This document shows, in pieces, positions 59,501-64,000 of a DNA stretch of 64,000 bases. A program made the translations under genes and the position numbers. Positions within the stretch are counted from its first letter, which is position 1. Each line of letters begins with the position of its first letter. Source of the stretch: Ovis canadensis. Lineage: Eukaryota; Chordata; Mammalia; Artiodactyla; Bovidae. The notes under the pieces are model-generated. The model was not told where the DNA came from, searched no databases, and was given only the letters and a program-made list of their open reading frames with translations. The stretch spans positions 73,830,501 through 73,894,500 of the forward strand of contig NC_091263.1 in the NCBI RefSeq assembly GCF_042477335.2, given 5' to 3'.

Positions 59501-62476
59501 GGGCTTTGCTGAGCCTTGGGGGCTTCTTTCAGAAGGGCTCCTGGCAGGAGGGGGTGCTGGTGTCCGCGAGAACAGGGGAGACCCAGCAGCAAGACAGCCG
59601 CCCAGGGGCCAGGACCTCGGCCGCAGAAGCTGAAGCTGGGGGCAGCGGGGGCTGCAGGTGTGGGTGCTCCTCTGAGCACCCGGGGCCAGCAGGGCGAGGT
59701 GCCCAGCCTGCGGAGGACGGGCACCGGGAGGGCCCTCGGGCCGCCAGGACCGGCAGTGCCCAGGTCCCCGGACGAAGGCGTCCAGGCTCGTCTGTCCTTT
59801 CCGGCTTAAGGAGCACACTGCCACGACCACGCCATCCCCAGCACCAGGTGGGGTGGCCCGGCCCCTCCCCAGTCTCCGCACCCCATCCTGGGGGCACAGG
59901 ACACGTGTATCCCCTGCAAGGTGGTTGTAAGGAAGACACAGGGTCTCTGGGGACGACTGGCCCAATGTAACCCCCCTGGGCAAACCCAGGGGTGGAGACT
60001 GACCTGCAAGTCACCTCACTGTGTCCGGCAACTTCCAGAGGCCTCGGGGCTCGGCTCTGGCCCGATCGCCCACTAACAGGACACCTAGGCCCACTCCTCA
60101 AGACCGAGGCCTGCCCAGCACCCAGGGCGCCAACCCGCAGGGACAGGCCCGGTGTCCACGGCCCTGACTCACGGACCCTGCCTCGCTGACTGTCCCCATC
60201 CCTGGGCGCCGACGTGGGTGAAGCTCCTCTGGTGCCAACGAAGGGGCACCAAAGCGCCGTGTTCCGGGATGAAAGGTGGGTGGACACTGCTGGGCACCTC
60301 TCACAGGCCAGGCTCGCCCCTCGGGCCAGGCCCTCCCACGCGCGGTCTCACCAGCTTTCCACCAGCTCCATTAGAGAGGCCACAGCTTCTGGCTGGGGGC
60401 GGGGGGACTGGTCCACAGCTGGGCCAGGCCAGCACCTGCTCGGGACATCGGATCCAGAGCCAGCACTTTCCACCACGGCCAGCCGCTCTGGCCCTCTGTC
60501 TATACAGAAAAAGCCATTTTCAAAGGGGGTGCCAACAGACACGGGCTATCAGATGCCGTGGGGAAGGCAGGGGAGACCTGAGCGCTGGGCGGGGCCAGCA
60601 CTCGCGGGCGGCCATCTGATCTCCCCGAGGCGGGGCCTGCTCGGCTGCGGCTCCAGGAGAGTCTCGATTTCCCTGAGCGGCCTGGGAGCCGGGTGGGGCC
60701 TGGGGGGCTGCAGGCAGCGCTGCCGGACAGCGAAGAGACCGCACTGGCCAGAGGCAGTCTCAGGCCGGCTGCGCCCGGGCCGGCGTGCTCCCCGGGGCTC
60801 CGGGCACAATTAGCGAGCCGTCAGCAGTGGAGCGGGGCGAGCTGGGAGCCTCGGCAGAGCCGCCCAGACTTCAAAGCCGGTCAGCGCGCCCAGTGGCGTC
60901 TGCGCGTCCACACTTGGTTGGGCCGATGCTGCGGGCTCCTCTGCCCAGCCCGCAGGCCCTGCCCGTCCGGCGCCAGCGGGGGCCAGGCCCAGGGGGGCCG
61001 GCACACCCAGGCTGACCCCAGCATAGTGGAGAGAGAGGTGCCAGCTGGGAACCCGGGCAATTGTGCCAGGAGGGAAGTGCAGGAGAGCAGAGGGGGCCTG
61101 GCGCTTGGGGCTGGCCCTGCCCACATGGCAGCCCCCCTGCCCGCGGCCCTGAGTGTGGGGGTGCACAGCCCCCGCTTCTCCAGAAAGGGAACTGAGGGAA
61201 AGAGACTGCCCAACTCCCGGCCGTGCCAACTCTCACTGAAACTTGTCTGCAGGTGGCCAGGGCAAAGATGACACTATGCCTTCCAGCGTGAGGCACGCAG
61301 AGCAGTGTGCGCCGAGGCCCCTGGGGGTCAGCGCTGGGGGCCAGCAGAGGACAAGGCACAGGGGGTCGGAGACGAGGGCACGCAACCCGCAGTCACGGGC
61401 TCCAGGGCCCTGCACACCCATCCCCATCACCCGCGGCTACACACACTCAGGGCTGCACCAGGACGGCCTCAGGCAGGCCCCGTGGGAGCCTGAGTTCCCG
61501 GCACCGGCGTCTCAGCGGGCGGCTCTGAGTCTGCACACACCGGCCAGTCCCAGGACCACCACGCCCGTCCCTGACCCCTGGACTCGACGCCAGGGAGCCA
61601 CAGGGACTGGCGTCCGCTCAGGGCCCAGCGGGCGAGGGCTCCCAGGTGGGGCTGCAGGGACGGCTGACAGTGGGGGGCCGCCCAAGGAGCCACCCACCTG
61701 CGCTGACCAGCTGGGCCAAGCAGCTGCAGGGCCCGCCTGTGTGCTGGCCTGGCTCTGACCGGCCGAGCCAGAGGACGTGGACCCAGCTCCCCGTCTGAGG
61801 ACCGCAGGCAGGAAGGCGTGCTCACCCGCTCCACGACGCCGTGCTTCTGCTTCAGCTTGTACACGCGCAGCGCAGGCAGGGCGCTCTCCGCGTAGTCCCT
61901 GTCTCCCAGCCCGTGCAGCAGGACACCGTGGAAGGCCAGGCGGCACGTGTTGGCGTGGATGTCGGCATCTAGCCTGGAGCCGATCACCAGGCACAGCCGC
62001 GGGCAGGTGACAGGCTTCTCAAACTCCACCAGGGCCCACTGCTGCCGGGGGCAGCGGCCTGCCGAGGCCTGGCCCGCCTTCTCGGTGGCCTCAGCCGCGT
62101 CGGCCTCGGCCGGGCCCGGGCACAGGTACTGCTCCTGGAAGAGGTACTCGCGGGAGAAGTCGAAGGAGTCCAGCACGGGCTCGCGGTCGAGGCTGTCGGG
62201 GGCGGGGCTGAAGAACATCACCCGGCCCATGACCGTCTCGTGGCCCACGGTGATGTGGAACTTGGCCTTGGTCTGCAGGGGCCCCCGGAAGTAGGGGATC
62301 TTCTCCACGGAGATGAGGGCCGCGTGGACCGTGTGCAGGGACTCGGGGGTGCATACCAGGCCGCGCTCCAGCAGCTTGGGGTCGAACTGGGTGACGCAGA
62401 TGCCGAGCCGGTCCCCCTGCACGGCGGAGCTGACCGGCGTGTGGAACATCTGCATGGACTTCACTTTCCTCACCAC
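44381..62476 (-). CDS. EEFSEC: EEFSEC, selenocysteine-specific elongation factor, last three coding exons
   Basis: eEFSec is the cytosolic GTPase that carries Sec-tRNA[Ser]Sec to the ribosome at UGA codons, with SBP2 and the SECIS RNA. On the - strand the coding exons are 62476-61826, 57745-57589 and 44568-44381, with GT..AG borders and consistent phases: 331 residues plus stop. With the ~596-residue human length this is residues ~266-596: the end of domain II, domain III, and domain IV, which links to SECIS/SBP2. The GTPase domain (G1-G5) lies beyond 64000. Diagnostic stretches are SMQMFHTPVSSAVQGDRLGI, CVTQFDPKLLERGLVC, FHITVGHETVMGR, VIGSRLDADIHANTCRLAFH, SVIGRSLFKKETNIQ and the end FKRYVFDAHKRMVQSP. 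Its convergent position next to DNAJB8 and GATA2 matches human 3q21. Confidence 0.97.
44636..44850 (-). repeat. ~35-40-base minisatellite in EEFSEC last intron
   Basis: GGAGCCAGGACCCCCCAGCA CTGGCCTGGCC plus a C-run recurs about six times with variable C-run length. On the gene strand it ends about 65 bases before the last exon's acceptor. Confidence 0.9.
44851..48555. other. EEFSEC: EEFSEC intron, GC-rich, no other gene seen
   Basis: Part of the 13-kb last intron. Many overlapping open frames on both strands have no signature. No dispersed repeat recognised apart from local duplications. Confidence 0.6.
45661..45708 (+). repeat. 20-base tandem duplication
   Basis: GCAGGCCGCCGTGTCCCAGC twice, with a partial third copy starting ACAGGCC. 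Confidence 0.9.
48575..48915. promoter_or_regulatory. Candidate enhancer in EEFSEC intron (GATA, forkhead, CRE)
   Basis: AT-rich block with GTAAACA (48600-48606), AGATAAG (48628-48634), TTATCA (48647-48652) and a CRE-like TGACGTC (48796-48802), followed by TAATCCCTCCTTTAACTTA and GCAGCAATGATGAATTC. The two GATA words are 12 bases apart in opposite orientation. One of the strongest regulatory candidates in the window by motif content. Confidence 0.5.
48916..49925. other. EEFSEC: EEFSEC intron, nothing recognised
   Basis: Returns to GC-rich sequence with chance open frames. Confidence 0.55.
49930..50100. promoter_or_regulatory. AT-rich island in EEFSEC intron
   Basis: AGCAGTTAATCTTCAATTAA, ACGATAACTGGTTTAAAAGG (GATAA next to a GRHL/MYB-like AACTGGTT), TTGACAATAAAAG and CTTATTAAAACTGTCA. 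Possible conserved element. Confidence 0.4.
50105..51010. other. EEFSEC: EEFSEC intron, nothing recognised
   Basis: GC-rich sequence leading into the 65-base minisatellite. Confidence 0.5.
51012..51726 (+). repeat. 65-base GC-rich minisatellite, 11 units
   Basis: Units start at 51022, 51087, 51152, 51217, 51282, 51347, 51412, 51472, 51537, 51602 and 51662. Nine are about 65 bases; two (from 51412 and 51602) are 60 because CACACCTCTCGCCC is replaced by CACAGAGCC. Units are nearly identical (CGCGCACACAGCGTGCGTGG core), with rare G/A or C/G changes. No stop codon occurs in any frame, which produces large false open frames on both strands. Confidence 0.98.
52120..52275. promoter_or_regulatory. 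AT-rich island in EEFSEC intron
   Basis: AATAATTAATTTTTTTTTAA, CATGATTAAGCTTAGGG, AAATATTTATCTGG (a reverse GATA) and CCAATAAAAGTTTTATGAAT. Bounded by GC-rich DNA. Possible conserved element; chance poly(A)-like words are present. Confidence 0.45.
52318..52680 (+). repeat. Degenerate ACTCACACGGGCACGG array
   Basis: GGGCACGGACTCACAC-type units of 16-22 bases alternate, with ACAGACACACA variants. Purine/pyrimidine alternation is strong. Confidence 0.92.
52690..53615. other. EEFSEC: EEFSEC intron, nothing recognised
   Basis: GC-rich, with chance open frames that run into the 30-base minisatellite. Confidence 0.5.
53620..53850 (+). repeat. 30-base minisatellite, about 7.5 units
   Basis: ATCTGGCTGGTTTCGGGGGA GCCTCTTCTC units begin at 53620, 53650, 53680, 53710, 53740, 53770 and 53800, with a 28-base step to a partial unit at 53828. 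The first and last units share CTCGCTGG instead of CTGGCTGG. A period divisible by three makes decapeptide-repeat frames on both strands. Confidence 0.97.
54330..54585. promoter_or_regulatory. Candidate conserved element in EEFSEC intron, strongly AT-rich
   Basis: About 250 bases of AT-rich sequence in a GC-rich intron: GTTAATTGCAGATATTTTTA, TCTTTTAATGATGTTATTTT, ATCATCTGCAATTATTTATA (E-box CATCTG), and a SOX-like AACATTGTTGTAACAG. It has no simple repeats and high word diversity, as deeply conserved non-coding elements do. Confidence 0.5.
54590..57588. other. EEFSEC: EEFSEC intron, no other gene seen
   Basis: GC-rich. An MIR relic lies at 55912-55970. No other recognised element. Confidence 0.55.
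55912..55970 (-). mobile_element. MIR SINE fragment
   Basis: CCCATCTTACAGATGGGGAA ACTGAGGCTCAGGAAGGTTA is the reverse complement of the MIR core. Confidence 0.75.
57589..57745 (-). CDS. EEFSEC: EEFSEC exon: start of domain IV
   Basis: The exon is 157 bases. On the - strand, after a CAG acceptor (57746-57748), GTG CTG GAT GAC begins VLDDHSVIGRSLFKKETNIQ. It ends with one base of a Gly codon before donor GTGAGT (57588 downwards). It encodes HLSTGELGVIDSAFGQSGKF, the domain IV beta-barrel core. Confidence 0.97.
57746..61825 (-). other. EEFSEC: EEFSEC intron of 4.1 kb
   Basis: GC-rich intron between the domain III and domain IV exons. I found no dispersed repeat, further exon or AT-rich island in it. 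Confidence 0.7.
61826..62476 (-). CDS. EEFSEC: EEFSEC exon: domain II end, domain III
   Basis: The exon is 651 bases (217 codons, phase 0/0). On the - strand the acceptor CCGCCCAG precedes GTG GTG AGG AAA GTG (VVRKVKSMQMF), and the donor GTGAGC follows GTG GAG CGG (VER). It encodes the second and third beta-barrel domains. A charged, alanine-rich segment near the middle (EADAAEATEKAGQA) corresponds to the variable loop of mammalian eEFSec. Confidence 0.97.
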
Positions 62477-64000
62477 CTGGGCGGCACAGGAGAGCGGGCT
62501 CAGAGTCTGCACCTCTGGGCGGGGCCCACGCCGAGAGGTCTCTGTCCCAGGGCTGCCAGCAGCCACGGGCTCCCGATCAGACGGCCCCGCACAGAGCAGG
62601 CCCCCGGGGCGCCCAGGCCTGGCTGGGGGTGGTGGTCACTGGAGCCTGACTGCAGCTCTGGGGCCCCTCTCGCCCCCTCCCACCCAGGCTCCATCCTGCA
62701 CTTTCTTCCCCAGCCCTCAGTCTAGCCTTGCTTTCCCAACCTCCCCCCCCACCCCGCCCCCGCCTGCCTGGCCTCGCCCAGCTGCCTCGAAAGTGCAGGA
62801 CAAACACGGCTGTCCAGACCCCACTGGGCAGAGCCCTGCCCCAGTGCCTCCCGGCCACACCGCCCGCTGTGCCACCCCTGCCCGCTCAGACCCGTCCGCT
62901 GCCAGCCTGTGGGCTTCGCCGGGCAGAGCCACTCCTCATTCCCTGGACACGCGGGCCCCGGGACCACTGCGTGCTGGGCGCTGTTCCGGGCGTGGGGACA
63001 GGGCCAGCTGTGTCCGCAAAGAACGCAGCATCCAGAAACAGCACTACAGGTACTGTCGTAGCAACGGCGCCCATTAGCATAAACGGAACAGACACGTGGC
63101 GCTTGGTGTGTGTAGGTACGTGTGACCAACACCCACAGTCCCTGCATCATCCACGCCCTGCTCAGAGTGAACGATGCGGCATGATGCTGGGGCCCCGCGC
63201 TGCGGGCTGGGGGAGTCTGGTTGTGTGGGGGCAAAGGTCAGGGAAGACCTCTGCGGAGGCCATGTCTGAGCTGACACCCTGATCACAAGAGCCAGCTGTG
63301 CGGGGCCAGAGAAAGTCCACTCACAGCTGGGGCCCCTGGAGGTGTGGAGGCGGTGGGGGCTGCAGCGGGGGCGAGGAGTGGGGCGCAGCGTGACGCCACC
63401 AGGGGCGACGGATCTTACTTGTTCCCAAACCTTCACACGCCCACCCAGCAGCACACTTCTGCGCCCAAGGCAGCTAAATTAGGAGCAGGCGCAGAAAAGG
63501 CCCCACAAACGTGTACAGTGACAGCAACGTGTCTGCAGAGACCCACGTCCGGGTGACAAGACCATCAGAGGACCTCTGCTTACAGCAGCAGCAGAGGGGC
63601 AGAAACCCCCGCCAACACCTCCCCACCGACACCCCCCCACCGACACCCTCGGCGGAAGGCGGCGCCGGCCCCCCACCGACACCCCCCACCGACACCCTCG
63701 CGGAAGGCGGTCCCCCACCGACACCCCCCACCGACACCTCGGCAGAAGGCAGCGCTGGCCGCTAGGTTGCGGGCGCCCAGTCTACGAGGTCGGGTGTGGA
63801 ACCCCCGTCTCCTCCCCGTGGAGGAGGGCTGGGCGGAAAGAGCCTGGTCCTTCCCAGTGGAGCCTGAAAAGCCAGTGTTTGTTTAAAGACCATTAACCAC
63901 CTAACCAGGAGGTCAGGGGGCAGAGAAAGTGAGAGGAGCGGTGTCAAAAGCCACCGTCAAGACCAGTCAGAAAGAGACACCCTGCACGGTTCGTGCGGGT
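62477..64000 (-). other. EEFSEC: EEFSEC intron, upstream end off-window
   Basis: Intron preceding the domain II/III exon. No further EEFSEC exon is visible up to 64000, so the GTPase-domain exons lie beyond the window. Confidence 0.75.
63615..63755 (+). repeat. Degenerate CCCCACCGACACC array
   Basis: CCCACCGACACCCCCCACCG ACACCCTCG and GCGGAAGGCGG blocks alternate four times with variable C-runs. Confidence 0.92.

Noticed and set aside
57746-61825. An additional EEFSEC exon within this interval
   Set aside because: The flanking exons join in phase (VER to VLDDHS) as in the known protein, leaving no missing residues.
6501-64000. GATA2 far-upstream (-77 kb mouse / -110 kb human) distal enhancer
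   Set aside because: That element lies upstream of the GATA2 promoter, and this window extends only downstream of GATA2.

Overview
The window is mammalian genomic DNA, most likely from a ruminant (bovid). Coding sequence is split by GT..AG introns. The dispersed repeats include ruminant-specific families: a BovB (RTE-type) LINE with a recognisable reverse-transcriptase motif, a Bov-A2 SINE ending in an AGC run, Bov-tA fragments and a CHR-type cetartiodactyl SINE, alongside older L1 and MIR relics. Base composition is very GC-rich and there are many GC-rich minisatellites, a pattern often seen near chromosome ends; that placement is inference only.

Layout: (1) 1-6.5 kb is the 3' part of GATA2 on the + strand. 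The first three bases are the end of the first coding exon; four more coding exons follow, carrying both GATA zinc fingers, then a 1.35-kb 3' UTR and a poly(A) signal. The intron between the two finger exons holds an E-box/GATA composite element plus ETS sites that correspond to the known intronic '+9.5' haematopoietic/endothelial GATA2 enhancer. (2) 6.5-22 kb is intergenic: an old L1 with a SINE inside it, minisatellites, a BovB remnant, a 1.1-kb TGGA/TGGG array, and one 2.3-kb open frame that I regard as chance. (3) 22.3-23.0 kb is the uninterrupted DNAJB8 coding sequence on +, with a poly(A) signal about 35 bases after the stop. (4) 23-44 kb is intergenic, with SINEs, L1 pieces, an isolated CpG-island-like block at about 30.1-30.7 kb, and several AT-rich islands that look like conserved regulatory elements. 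(5) 44.2-64 kb is the 3' part of EEFSEC on the - strand: the last three coding exons (44381-44568, 57589-57745, 61826-62476), with more AT-rich islands and minisatellites in its introns.

The order and orientation GATA2(+), DNAJB8(+), EEFSEC(-) match, in mirror image, the human 3q21 locus EEFSEC-DNAJB8-GATA2. The three proteins do not form one pathway: GATA2 is a haematopoietic transcription factor, DNAJB8 a testis-type Hsp40 co-chaperone, EEFSEC the selenocysteine elongation factor. What may link the region is regulation, since the non-coding islands flank GATA2 in a conserved block.

I found no CRISPR array, bacterial or viral operon, or new gene system. Most long open frames here come from GC-rich sequence or from tandem repeats that lack stop codons.
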